Assembly (NCBI RefSeq): GCF_001044425.1
Contig: NZ_LFML01000013.1
Span: 1-60,814, forward strand
Length of the DNA stretch: 60,814 nucleotides
Reading direction: 5' to 3'
DNA from: Streptomyces roseus
GTDB taxonomy: Bacteria; Actinomycetota; Actinomycetes; Streptomycetales; Streptomycetaceae
Below, piece by piece: positions 1-8,670 of this stretch; position 1 is the first letter of the stretch, and the number at the start of each line of letters is the position of its first letter. The translations under genes were made by a program, and so were the position numbers. Under the pieces are notes generated by a model. It was not told the DNA's origin. It ran no database searches and worked only from the letters and a program-made list of their open reading frames with translations.

Positions 1-284
1 TCCGGCACACCGAGCCCGGCCTCGCGGGGCTCGTCGGCGAGGCCGAGGCCCGCGCGTACGCCGCGGCCCTGCTCGGCCCGCTCTCCCCCGCGCTGCGGGA
101 GACCCTGCGCGCCTGGCTGGCCCACCACGGCAGCTGGGACCGCAGCGCCGCAGCGCTCGGCGTGCACCGCAACACCGTCCGCCAGCGCATCGCCCGCGCG
201 GCGGCCCTCCTCGACCGCGACCTCGACGATCCGGACGTCCGGATGGAACTGTGGTTCGCACTGACCCGGACCCCGCAGGCCTGA
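1..284 (+). CDS. PucR-family transcriptional regulator, C-terminal end (5' truncated by window edge)
   Basis: Reading from base 3 gives about 93 residues that end at the TGA at 282-284. The stretch containing GSWDRSAAALGVHRNTVRQR followed by a leucine/aspartate-rich tail is the C-terminal helix-turn-helix (HTH_30 type) of PucR/CdaR-like regulators. In these proteins the DNA-binding domain is at the very end and the sensory part lies upstream, here outside the window. The target cannot be deduced. The stop codon sits in the first copy of a 10-bp tandem repeat. Family assignment is good because the HTH is characteristic; which effector it senses is unknown. Confidence 0.8.
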   Translation, partial: RHTEPGLAGLVGEAEARAYAAALLGPLSPALRETLRAWLAHHGSWDRSAAALGVHRNTVRQRIARAAALLDRDLDDPDVRMELWFALTRTPQA

Positions 285-330
285 CCGGGCCTGACCACCG
301 GGCCTGACCGGGCCTGACCGGGCCTGACCG
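278..330. repeat. 10-bp tandem repeat spanning the stop codon of the PucR-type gene
   Basis: Five copies of GGCCTGACC(G/A) occupy 278-287, 288-297, 301-310, 311-320 and 321-330, with three extra bases (CCG) between copies two and three. The natural stop TGA (282-284) lies in copy one, so every copy carries a TGA. See the findings for similar stop-spanning repeats at 3049-3126 and 4034-4069. Confidence 0.9.
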
Positions 331-466
331 GACCGGGCCCGGACGGCGCCGGGGGCTGCTGCGCCGTACGGATGGACTCGGGGCTTCCGGCGGCGGGCTC
401 GCCGCCGCGCGGCGCGCGGCGCCCTACGTTCGCACTGCTCCCCCACCCCTCCCGAAAGGCACCACC

Positions 467-790
467 GTGCGATCGATCCGCCTCGCCCTGACCGCTCTCG
501 CCGCCGGCGGCTTCCTCTTGGCCGGCGCCTCCGCCGCGTCCGCCGACGACGCCTTCACCGTGTACGCGCCGATCGACAACACGTACTCCATCGTCTTCGG
601 CGACGTGTCCCAGGTGGCCGGCGACGACGTGTTCAACGCCGGTCGCGACAACACGGTCGGCTCCCACAACGGCGCGGCCCCGGCCGGCGACATCGGCATG
701 GCCGCGCTGCCCGGCACCCAGGTCTTGGGCAACGGGGCCCTGATGCACGGCGCCGCCGGCCAGTGGACCGGCAAGATGCTCGGCAAGTGA
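467..790 (+). CDS. Small secreted protein of unknown function (107 aa)
   Basis: The GTG start at 467 follows a GAAAGG ribosome site. The first 26 or so residues form a Sec signal peptide with an AGASAASA-type cleavage region. The mature part (about 80 residues) starts DDAFTVYAPI, has no cysteine and is rich in Gly, Asn and Ala. Stretches such as VFNAGRDNTVGSHN recall the Asn/Gly patterns of Streptomyces aerial surface proteins, but I see no chaplin or rodlin domain. It stands alone between a regulator end and a fatty-acid gene pair. I do not recognise the family; it is an exported protein by sequence and nothing more can be claimed. Confidence 0.75.
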   Translation: MRSIRLALTALAAGGFLLAGASAASADDAFTVYAPIDNTYSIVFGDVSQVAGDDVFNAGRDNTVGSHNGAAPAGDIGMAALPGTQVLGNGALMHGAAGQWTGKMLGK

Positions 791-961
791 GCCCGGGCGC
801 CCGGCCGGCGGTTCGCCCCGCCGGCGGGGCGCCGGACATCACACCCGGCACCGCTCCACGAGTCTGGACAGTCCACCCGACCCACCGGTAACTTAGTGGT
901 CTGAGCAAGCGCTTAGACACGGCGCGACAGCGCGACGGGCGACAGGATCGAGGAGGCGGCT

Positions 962-2119
<1,158 letters not shown>

Positions 2120-2137
2120 GGCCCTGGCCTTCACTCC

Positions 2138-3016
2138 ATGAACGAGGCACTGACGACGCTCCTCGATCTGCTCGACCTGGAGCAGATCGAGGAGAACATC
2201 TTCCGCGGTACCAGCCGTTCGGCGCTGGTACCGCGCGTCTTCGGCGGCCAGGTCGCGGCGCAGGCCCTGGTCGCGGCCGGGCGGACCGTGCCCGAGGACC
2301 GCACGGCGCACTCGCTGCACTCGTACTTCCTGCGCGCCGGTGATCCCGGCGCGCCGATCGTCTACGCCGTCGACCGGATCCGGGACGGGCGCTCCTTCAC
2401 CACCCGCCGGGTCGTCGCCGTCCAGCACGGCCAGCCGATCTTCCACCTCTCCGCGTCCTTCCAGACGTACGAGGAGGGCCTCGACCACCAGAGCGCGATG
2501 CCGGACGCGCCCGATCCGGAGACTCTGCCGACAGCCGCCGAGGCGCTGCCCGCGTACCGGGAGGTCTTCCGCGATCCGGGCACGGTGGAGCGGCTGATCG
2601 AGGCGCGGGGCGCCGTGGACCTGCGGTACGCGACCGTCCCGCCCTGGGGCAGCGTCGGCAAGCCGGTCGAGCCGCGCTCGCAGGTGTGGTTCCGTACGGC
2701 GGGGAAGCTGGAGAGCGACGACGCGCTCCTGCACACCTGCCTGGCCACGTACGTCTCGGACATGACCCTGCTCGACTCGGTGCTGCTCGCGCACGGCCGG
2801 GGCGGCTGGGCGGTCGGCGACGTGGTGGGCGCCTCCCTGGACCACGCGATGTGGTTCCACCGGCCGTTCCGGGCCGACGAGTGGCTGCTGTACGACCAGG
2901 AGTCCCCCTCGGCCGCGGCCGGACGCGGGCTCGGGCAGGCCCGGATCTGGACCCAGGACGGGCGCCTGGCCGTGACCGTCATCCAGGAGGGCGTCGTACG
3001 CGTCCCGCGCGCCTGA
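2138..3016 (+). CDS. tesB: Acyl-CoA thioesterase II, TesB type (292 aa)
   Basis: Hydrolyses acyl-CoA to free fatty acid and CoA. The protein has the two tandem hot-dog halves of the TesB family. The N-terminal half carries RVFGGQVAAQALVAA. The C-terminal half carries SLDHAMWFHRPFRADEW and ends in VTVIQEGVVR, which supply the Asp and Gln of the Asp-Thr/Ser-Gln catalytic triad known from E. coli TesB. Length is normal (about 290 aa). ATG at 2138 lies 18 bp after the acyl-CoA dehydrogenase and no strong ribosome site is visible, so it may depend on coupling to that gene. It converges with the DUF4253 gene. Confidence 0.93.
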   Translation: MNEALTTLLDLLDLEQIEENIFRGTSRSALVPRVFGGQVAAQALVAAGRTVPEDRTAHSLHSYFLRAGDPGAPIVYAVDRIRDGRSFTTRRVVAVQHGQPIFHLSASFQTYEEGLDHQSAMPDAPDPETLPTAAEALPAYREVFRDPGTVERLIEARGAVDLRYATVPPWGSVGKPVEPRSQVWFRTAGKLESDDALLHTCLATYVSDMTLLDSVLLAHGRGGWAVGDVVGASLDHAMWFHRPFRADEWLLYDQESPSAAAGRGLGQARIWTQDGRLAVTVIQEGVVRVPRA

Positions 3017-3048
3017 CGCCCTTACCCTGCCCCCCTTCGGCGGTCCCC

Positions 3049-3126
3049 CTTCTGCCCGTCAGTCCCACCAGAACCTTCTGCCCGTCAGTCCCACCAGAAC
3101 CTTCTGCCCGTCAGTCCCACCAGAAC
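3049..3126. repeat. Three perfect 26-bp tandem repeats over the 3' end of the DUF4253 gene
   Basis: Copies at 3049-3074, 3075-3100 and 3101-3126 are identical. On the minus strand each copy encodes the last residues FWWD and the stop. The rightmost copy holds the real end of the gene (stop at 3111-3113); the other two are downstream duplicates of the tail. Confidence 0.95.
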
Positions 3127-3977
3127 CCCCAGTGGCCCACGCCGGTCACCGCCTCGTCCGCGTAGGCGCGGACGCTGCCGGAGCCCTGCCAGACGTTGTC
3201 GGGGCAGAAGGCGAAGTGCTCGGCGGCCACCGGCAGGGCCGCGACCCTCGTCGGGGGCGGGGCGGCCACCGACAGGTGGAGCTCGTCGAAGCCGAGGGCG
3301 ACGACGCGGGCGCCGAACCGCTCCTCCCACGAGCGCACGACGGTGGTGAGCAGCGCCGTGTCGTCCTCGTGGTTCGCCGCCCCCCGCCAGCCCATCGCGG
3401 TGGGTACGTCGGCTCCGCGGCCGGCGGGGACCAGCGCGAGCCGCGCCCCCGGCAGGACCCCGTCCCGTATCAGCTCGTCCGCGAGGGCGAGGGCGACCTC
3501 CTCGGGGTCCTCGCGCGGTGTCCGGTGCTCCGCCAGGCCCGGCCAGTCGCGGCCGAACGGGGCTGTCAGCCCCGCGCCGTCGGGACCCTCCCCCTCCTGC
3601 GGATCGGGGACGACCCCGGCCCAGAACTCCCGCAGCACCGGCTCGACATGGTGATCGTCGGGGTCGGACATCGCGGCGGGGCTCAGCTCGTCACGGGTCC
3701 ACCAGCCCTCCAGACCTCGCCGCTCGTGGAGCAGCACCGCCTGAAGTCCCGCACCGGCCGCGGCGAGTCGGGCCCGGCAGGCGGCCAGCGCGCCGACCCC
3801 GACCGGCTCGTCCGAGACCCAGAGCAGCGGCTCGCGCCGGGCCGCGGACCACGGCCGTGCCCGCCAGGCGGACCCGGTGACGATCATGCCGGGCGGCAAG
3901 TCCAGCCGCAGGGCGCGGCCTTGCGGGTCCTCGGCCAGCAGGGACAGCGCGTTCTGCTTCTTCGGCGGTTTCGTCAC
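3111..3977 (-). CDS. DUF4253 domain protein (about 288 aa)
   Basis: The C-terminal half matches the DUF4253 pattern as I know it: ARVVALGFDELHLSVAAPP, then AEHFAFCPDNVWQG, ending HWGFWWD. The function of the family is not established. I place the start at GTG 3977 (VTKPPKKQNALSLL), just before the conserved region. Upstream in-frame GTG codons at 4001 and 4013 are possible and no ribosome site decides between them. The gene lies downstream of the MarR gene on the same strand, 76 bp away. Its 3' end is embedded in a triplicated 26-bp repeat. No signal peptide or membrane segment is visible, so it is probably cytoplasmic. Confidence 0.8.
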   Translation of the reverse strand: MTKPPKKQNALSLLAEDPQGRALRLDLPPGMIVTGSAWRARPWSAARREPLLWVSDEPVGVGALAACRARLAAAGAGLQAVLLHERRGLEGWWTRDELSPAAMSDPDDHHVEPVLREFWAGVVPDPQEGEGPDGAGLTAPFGRDWPGLAEHRTPREDPEEVALALADELIRDGVLPGARLALVPAGRGADVPTAMGWRGAANHEDDTALLTTVVRSWEERFGARVVALGFDELHLSVAAPPPTRVAALPVAAEHFAFCPDNVWQGSGSVRAYADEAVTGVGHWGFWWD

Positions 3978-4033
3978 GCCTTCGACGCTAGCCCCCGGCA
4001 CTGACAACGCCACCGGTCCACGGCCCGGGCCGC

Positions 4034-4069
4034 GCCTACGGCTTGGGCTGGGCCTACGGCTTGGGCTGG
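4034..4069. repeat. Two perfect 18-bp tandem repeats spanning the stop codon of the MarR gene
   Basis: GCCTACGGCTTGGGCTGG occurs at 4034-4051 and 4052-4069. On the minus strand each copy reads as the C-terminal residues QPKP plus a TAG stop. The real stop (4054-4056) lies in the second copy. A diverged third unit follows inside the gene. Confidence 0.93.
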
Positions 4070-4515
4070 GCCTTCAGCTTGGCCCAGATCGCTTCCAGCG
4101 CGGCTATGTCCGCGTCGTCGAGGCGGTCGTCGAAGACCTCGGCCAGGGCCTCGCGGCGCGTGGCGTCGGCCTCCGCGAAGGCGCGGCGGCCCGCCTCGGT
4201 GAGGGCGATGCCCACGGACCGGGCGTCCGTCGGCGACGGGACCCGTTCGACCAGGCCGCGGGCGCGGAGCGAATCGGCGACGCGGGAGACCTGGCTGCGG
4301 CTGAGCAGGGTCCTGGCGGCCAGCTCCGAGGGGGCGACCGGCTCGTGCTGCACGCTCAGCCACAGCATCACCTCGAACCACGACAACGGCAGGTCGTGCC
4401 GGCGCGTGAGCGCCTGGTCCACCCGGGCAGTGAGAGTGGTTCCGGCCCAGACCAGACCGTAGAAGGCGTGGTCACGCGGGGTGAGGCCGTCCAGGTTGGG
4501 TTTCGTGTGCGCCAT
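4054..4515 (-). CDS. MarR-family transcriptional regulator (153 aa)
   Basis: Winged-helix dimeric regulator. The DNA-binding region LAARTLLSRSQVSRVADSLR and the wing with DARSVGIALTEAGRRAF are typical MarR sequence. I take ATG 4515 (MAHTKPNLDG); an upstream GTG at 4548 would lie inside the presumed operator. The gene diverges from an SDR oxidoreductase with a large imperfect palindrome between them, the usual arrangement for a MarR repressor that controls itself and the neighbour. The ligand is unknown. The stop codon is within an 18-bp tandem duplication. Confidence 0.92.
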   Translation of the reverse strand: MAHTKPNLDGLTPRDHAFYGLVWAGTTLTARVDQALTRRHDLPLSWFEVMLWLSVQHEPVAPSELAARTLLSRSQVSRVADSLRARGLVERVPSPTDARSVGIALTEAGRRAFAEADATRREALAEVFDDRLDDADIAALEAIWAKLKAQPKP

Positions 4516-4534
4516 ACGTGAAGGATACCGGGTT

Positions 4535-4573
4535 GCGTGCACACGCACACATCGTTAATGTGTGTGTGCACGC
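4535..4573. promoter_or_regulatory. Candidate MarR operator: imperfect palindrome between MarR and SDR genes
   Basis: The left arm GCGTGCACACGCACACAT (4535-4552) and right arm ATGTGTGTGTGCACGC (4558-4573) are reverse complements apart from a two-base bulge, around the spacer CGTTA. It fills most of the 77-bp gap between the divergent start codons. MarR dimers bind palindromes in such positions; binding here is inferred. Confidence 0.7.
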
Positions 4574-4592
4574 ACAAACCTAAGGAGCCTTC

Positions 4593-5453
4593 ATGAGCAC
4601 CCAGACCGCCGCCAAGACCGTCCTCATCACCGGCACCTCCTCCGGCATCGGCCTGGCCGCCGCGGTCGCCACCGCCCGGGCGGGCTGGCACACCGTCGCC
4701 ACCATGCGGGACACCACGCGCGCCGACGCCCTGAACCAGGCGGCCGCCGAGGCCGGCGTCTCCGACCTGATCCAGGTCAAGCGGCTCGACGTGACGGACG
4801 CGGACTCCGTGGCCGCCTGCGTGGCCGAGGTCGTCGCCGAGCACGGACACCTCGACGCGGTCGTGAACAACGCGGGCGCCGGCTTCGTGGGCACGATCGA
4901 GCAGCACGGGATGGAGCGGGTGCGGTCCGTGATGGAGGTCAACTTCTTCGGCGTCGTCGAGCTCACCCGCGCCGCCCTCCCCCACCTGCGCGCCTCGGGC
5001 GGCCGGGTCATCACCGTGACGAGCGTCGGGGGCGTCGTCGGCCAGCCGTTCAACGAGTCCTACTGCGCCGCCAAGTTCGCCGTCGAGGGCTTCATGGAGT
5101 CCCTGGCCCCGGTCGCCGCGACCGCGGGCGTCCAGGTGGCCGTCGTGGAGCCGGGCGCCGTCGCCAGCGAGTTCGTGAACAACGTCGGGCTGGACATCCC
5201 GGCGCTGCTCGCCCAGGCGGGCCCGTACGCCCCGCCCCTCCAGGGCTACATCGACCACGCCCTCAAGTCCTTCGGCAGCGACACCGCCCAGACCCCCGAG
5301 CAGGCGGCGGCGCCGGTCGTCGACGCGCTGACCGCCGAGAAGATGCCGTTCCGGATCCAGACCTCGGACTGGGCGCGCGACTTCGTCGGCATGAAGCTCG
5401 CCGACCTCGACGGCTCCGCCGTCCAGACCGAGATGACGAACTGGCTCGGCTAG
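4593..5453 (+). CDS. SDR-family NAD(P)-dependent oxidoreductase (286 aa)
   Basis: Short-chain dehydrogenase/reductase with the N-terminal cofactor motif TGTSSGIG (about residues 13-20), NNAGAG after the third strand, and catalytic Ser-Tyr-Lys (TSVGGV, then YCAAKFAVEGF). ATG 4593 is preceded by AAGGAG. The substrate is not evident; it resembles classical SDRs annotated as oxidoreductases on ketones or alcohols. It is transcribed away from the MarR gene across a candidate operator and is probably induced when that repressor binds its ligand. Confidence 0.93.
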   Translation: MSTQTAAKTVLITGTSSGIGLAAAVATARAGWHTVATMRDTTRADALNQAAAEAGVSDLIQVKRLDVTDADSVAACVAEVVAEHGHLDAVVNNAGAGFVGTIEQHGMERVRSVMEVNFFGVVELTRAALPHLRASGGRVITVTSVGGVVGQPFNESYCAAKFAVEGFMESLAPVAATAGVQVAVVEPGAVASEFVNNVGLDIPALLAQAGPYAPPLQGYIDHALKSFGSDTAQTPEQAAAPVVDALTAEKMPFRIQTSDWARDFVGMKLADLDGSAVQTEMTNWLG

Positions 5454-5482
5454 CCGGCGGGGCCCGGGCGGCGCATCCCGCC

Positions 5483-6280
5483 CTACAGCAGGTCCGCTGC
5501 CGACAGCAGGTACGCGACCATCGGGTCGTAGAAGCGCGGGTCGCGGACGTGGTCGTCGAGGGGAACCGCCACCTGGAGGGTGCCCTCCGCCTCGCCGAGG
5601 AACAGCGCGGGGTCGTTGCAGTCCGCGTACCCCACCGCGTCCAGCCCGCGCTGCGCCGCGCACCCCGCCCAGCCGTGGTCGCCCACGACCAGGTCCGGCT
5701 GGGGACGGTTCTCCGCCGCCAGCCCGTCCAGGATCGCGGCCATCGGCTCCGGCGAGTGGGTGTGCCACAAGGTGGCACCCCGCTCCAGCACGGCGACGTC
5801 CGCGAGCTGCCACACCGAGCCCTCGTCCGCCACCAGCCCCGCGGGGATCACCACGATCTCGCAGCCCGCCGCGCGCAGCGCCGCCGCCGTCACCCGGTGG
5901 ACGTCCAGCAGGCCGCCCGGGTGCCCCGTGGCGAACAGCACGCTCTGCCGGTCCAGGGCCGCCTTGCGCAGGCGCGCCGCCATCCGGTCCAGGCCCGAGA
6001 CGGTCAGCTCCGGGTCGATGGTGTCCTGGCCGAAGCGGTGGGCCGCGTCGTCGACGACCCCGACCCGCTCCGCCATGACGGCGAGCACGTCCTGCTCGTC
6101 CGTCCAGCGGTCGCCCAGCTCCAGGCCCAGCCAGTAGTGCCGGTCGCCGTTGGCCAGCTTGCGGTAGTGCGACAGGTTGTTCTCCCGGGGCGTCGCGACC
6201 TGACCCGCGATCCGGGTGCGGACCAGGTGGTCGACGAGCTCGGCGCGGCTCGGTACGTGCGTCTCTATCGGCTTCGGCAT
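5483..6280 (-). CDS. Conserved protein of unknown function (265 aa; often labelled phosphatase)
   Basis: A conserved actinomycete protein starting MPKPIETHVPSRAELVDHLV. It contains ATGHPGGLLDVHR in the middle and GDHGWAGCAAQRGLDAVGYAD followed by NDPALFLGEAEG near the C-terminus. I recall homologues labelled phosphatase, but I see no motif that proves a catalytic mechanism. The conserved His/Asp-rich loops suggest an enzyme. ATG 6280 is chosen; ATG 6289 three codons upstream is equally possible. It lies 65 bp downstream of the TetR gene on the same strand and converges with the SDR gene. Confidence 0.75.
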   Translation of the reverse strand: MPKPIETHVPSRAELVDHLVRTRIAGQVATPRENNLSHYRKLANGDRHYWLGLELGDRWTDEQDVLAVMAERVGVVDDAAHRFGQDTIDPELTVSGLDRMAARLRKAALDRQSVLFATGHPGGLLDVHRVTAAALRAAGCEIVVIPAGLVADEGSVWQLADVAVLERGATLWHTHSPEPMAAILDGLAAENRPQPDLVVGDHGWAGCAAQRGLDAVGYADCNDPALFLGEAEGTLQVAVPLDDHVRDPRFYDPMVAYLLSAADLL

Positions 6281-6345
6281 GCGGCCCATTCTGCCGCCGC
6301 CCGGCCCACCGCGGCGGCGCCATTTCGACCAGCGGACGCGTCGAC

Positions 6346-6924
6346 TCACCCCGACAGCGCCCCGAACGCCCCGTGCGCGAGCCGCCGCAGGAGCGATTCC
6401 GTCGCCTCCCGGCCGAGCGCCGCCAGGTGCGGGGTGGAGTTGAGCAGGCCGAAGACGGCGTGCACGGCCACCCGCACCTCGGCCTCGCCGACCTCCGGGT
6501 GCAGCTCCCGTACGACCTCCACCCACAGCTCGACGTACTGCCGCTGGAGCTGGCGCACCAGCTTGCGGTCGGCCTCGCGCAGCCGGTCCAGCTCCCGGTC
6601 GTGGAGGGTGATCAGCGCCCGGTCGTCGAGGGCGAAGTCGATGTGCCCGTCGATGAGGGAGGCCAGTACGCCGTCCGGGTCGCCCGCGGCCGCGGCCACG
6701 CGGTGGCGGCCGCCCGTCAGCAGCCGCTCGCTGATCCCCACGAGCAGTTCGGCCAGCATGGCGTCCTTGCCCGCGAAATGGCGGTAGAGGCCGGGGCCGC
6801 TGATGCCCACGGCGGCCCCTATCTCGTCCACGCCGACGCCGTGGAATCCGCGCGCGGCGAAGAGGCGGGCGGCCTCGCTGAGGATCTGCTCGCGACGGGT
6901 CGGGGCGGCGGCTCTGGTGCTCAT
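6346..6924 (-). CDS. TetR-family regulator of the acyl-CoA catabolic operon (192 aa)
   Basis: The N-terminal TetR HTH is clear (RREQILSEAARLFAARGFHGVGVDEIGAAVGISGPGLYRHFAGK, about residues 10-54). The C-terminal ligand-binding domain is helical. The gene diverges from the carboxyltransferase gene at 7024; two 16-bp near-palindromes lie between them. This is the standard layout for a repressor that responds to a pathway acyl-CoA. By synteny it corresponds to the TetR gene next to the accD1-accA1-hmgL-acdH type operon. The effector is inferred, not shown. Confidence 0.92.
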   Translation of the reverse strand: MSTRAAAPTRREQILSEAARLFAARGFHGVGVDEIGAAVGISGPGLYRHFAGKDAMLAELLVGISERLLTGGRHRVAAAAGDPDGVLASLIDGHIDFALDDRALITLHDRELDRLREADRKLVRQLQRQYVELWVEVVRELHPEVGEAEVRVAVHAVFGLLNSTPHLAALGREATESLLRRLAHGAFGALSG

Positions 6925-6947
6925 GGGAATCCATTCTAGACAGGGCC

Positions 6948-6994
6948 GTTAGCGCTCGTTAACCTAAGCTGTACATGCGTTAACGCTCATTAAC
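6948..6994. promoter_or_regulatory. Two candidate TetR operators upstream of the acyl-CoA carboxylase operon
   Basis: GTTAGCGCTCGTTAAC (6948-6963) and GTTAACGCTCATTAAC (6979-6994) share 14 of 16 bases, and each has GTTA/TAAC ends as inverted half-sites. Their spacing is 31 bp start to start, about three helical turns, so two dimers would bind the same face. They lie 24 and 30 bp from the two divergent start codons. Confidence 0.75.
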
Positions 6995-7023
6995 AGCGTG
7001 CACCGAGCAAGGGAGCTCGACCG

Positions 7024-8640
7024 ATGCAGCAGGCACCAGTGCTGACGAGCGCCGCGGACCCGGCGTCCGAGGCCTGGCGGACCAACGAGGCCGCCCACCG
7101 CGAGCTCACCGAAGGGCTGCGCGCCCGGCTCGACGCGGCCCGGCTCGGCGGCGGCGAGAAGGCCCGCGCCCGCCACACGGCCCGCGGGAAGCTGCTCCCC
7201 CGCGACCGGGTGGACGCCCTCCTCGACCCCGGATCCCCCTTCCTGGAGCTGGCCCCGCTGGCCGCCGAGGGGATGTACGGGGGCGCGGCCCCGGCCGCCG
7301 GGGTCATCGCCGGCATCGGCCGGGTCAGCGGCCGCGAGTGCGTGATCGTCGCGAACGACGCCACGGTCAAGGGCGGCACGTACTACCCGATGACCGTCAA
7401 GAAGCACCTGCGCGCGCAGGAAGTGGCCCTGGAGAACCGTCTCCCCTGCCTCTACCTGGTCGACTCGGGCGGCGCCTTCCTCCCCATGCAGGACGAGGTC
7501 TTCCCCGACCGGGAGCACTTCGGCCGCATCTTCTACAACCAGGCGCGCATGTCCGGCGCCGGCATCCCGCAGATCGCCGCCGTCCTCGGCTCCTGCACGG
7601 CGGGCGGCGCGTACGTCCCGGCGATGAGCGACGAGGCCGTCATCGTCCGTGGCCAGGGCACGATCTTCCTCGGCGGCCCGCCGCTGGTGAAGGCCGCCAC
7701 CGGCGAGGTGGTCACGGCCGAGGAGCTCGGCGGCGGCGAGGTCCACTCCCGGACCTCCGGCGTCACCGACCACCTCGCGGAGGACGACGCGCACGCGCTG
7801 CGGATCGTACGGAACATCGTGGCGACCCTGCCCGAGCGCGCGGCCCTGCCCTGGTCGGTCGAGGCCCCGGAAGAGCCCAAGGTGGACCCGTACGGGCTGT
7901 ACGGCGCGGTCCCGGTCGACTCGCGCACCCCGTACGACGCCCGCGAGATCATCGCCCGGATCGTGGACGGGTCCCGCTTCCAGGAGTTCAAGTCCGAGTT
8001 CGGGCAGACCCTGGTCACCGGCTTCGCCCGGATCCACGGCCACCCGGTAGGGATCATCGCCAACAACGGCATCCTGTTCTCCGAATCCGCCCAGAAGGGC
8101 GCGCACTTCATCGAGCTGTGCGACCAGCGCGGCATCCCGCTGCTCTTCCTGCAGAACATCTCGGGCTTCATGGTCGGCCGCGACTACGAGGCCGGCGGCA
8201 TCGCCAAGCACGGCGCTAAGATGGTGACGGCCGTGGCCTGCGCCCGGGTCCCGAAGCTCACGGTGGTCGTCGGCGGCTCGTACGGAGCCGGCAACTACTC
8301 GATGTGCGGCCGGGCCTACTCGCCGCGCTTCCTGTGGATGTGGCCCAACGCCAAGATCTCCGTGATGGGCGGCGAACAGGCCGCCTCCGTACTGGCGACC
8401 GTCAAGCGGGACCAGATCGAGGGTGCGGGCCAGGAGTGGCCGACCGAGGACGAGGAGGCCTTCAAGGCCCCGGTCCGGGCGCAGTACGAGGAACAGGGCA
8501 GCGCCTACTACGCCACGGCGCGGCTGTGGGACGACGGGGTCATCGACCCGATGGAGACCCGGCAGGTGCTGGGGCTGGCCCTGACCGCGTGCGCGAACGC
8601 CCCTCTGGGCGACTCGGGCTTCGGCATCTTCCGTATGTGA
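7024..8640 (+). CDS. Acyl-CoA carboxylase beta subunit, methylcrotonyl-CoA type (538 aa)
   Basis: Carboxyltransferase that moves CO2 from carboxybiotin to an acyl-CoA. Both crotonase-fold halves are present: the N-terminal half with [18 protein letters not shown] and the C-terminal half with [19 protein letters not shown] followed by [15 protein letters not shown]. Length is usual for MccB/LiuB (about 535 aa). Because the alpha subunit, HMG-CoA lyase and an acyl-CoA dehydrogenase follow in the same operon, 3-methylcrotonyl-CoA in leucine breakdown is the likely substrate; that is a context inference. ATG 7024 follows GGGAG. TetR-type operators lie just upstream. Confidence 0.92.
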   Translation: MQQAPVLTSAADPASEAWRTNEAAHRELTEGLRARLDAARLGGGEKARARHTARGKLLPRDRVDALLDPGSPFLELAPLAAEGMYGGAAPAAGVIAGIGRVSGRECVIVANDATVKGGTYYPMTVKKHLRAQEVALENRLPCLYLVDSGGAFLPMQDEVFPDREHFGRIFYNQARMSGAGIPQIAAVLGSCTAGGAYVPAMSDEAVIVRGQGTIFLGGPPLVKAATGEVVTAEELGGGEVHSRTSGVTDHLAEDDAHALRIVRNIVATLPERAALPWSVEAPEEPKVDPYGLYGAVPVDSRTPYDAREIIARIVDGSRFQEFKSEFGQTLVTGFARIHGHPVGIIANNGILFSESAQKGAHFIELCDQRGIPLLFLQNISGFMVGRDYEAGGIAKHGAKMVTAVACARVPKLTVVVGGSYGAGNYSMCGRAYSPRFLWMWPNAKISVMGGEQAASVLATVKRDQIEGAGQEWPTEDEEAFKAPVRAQYEEQGSAYYATARLWDDGVIDPMETRQVLGLALTACANAPLGDSGFGIFRM

Positions 8641-8670
8641 CGTGTGGTCTGTGACGTGAGGACTTCTTCG

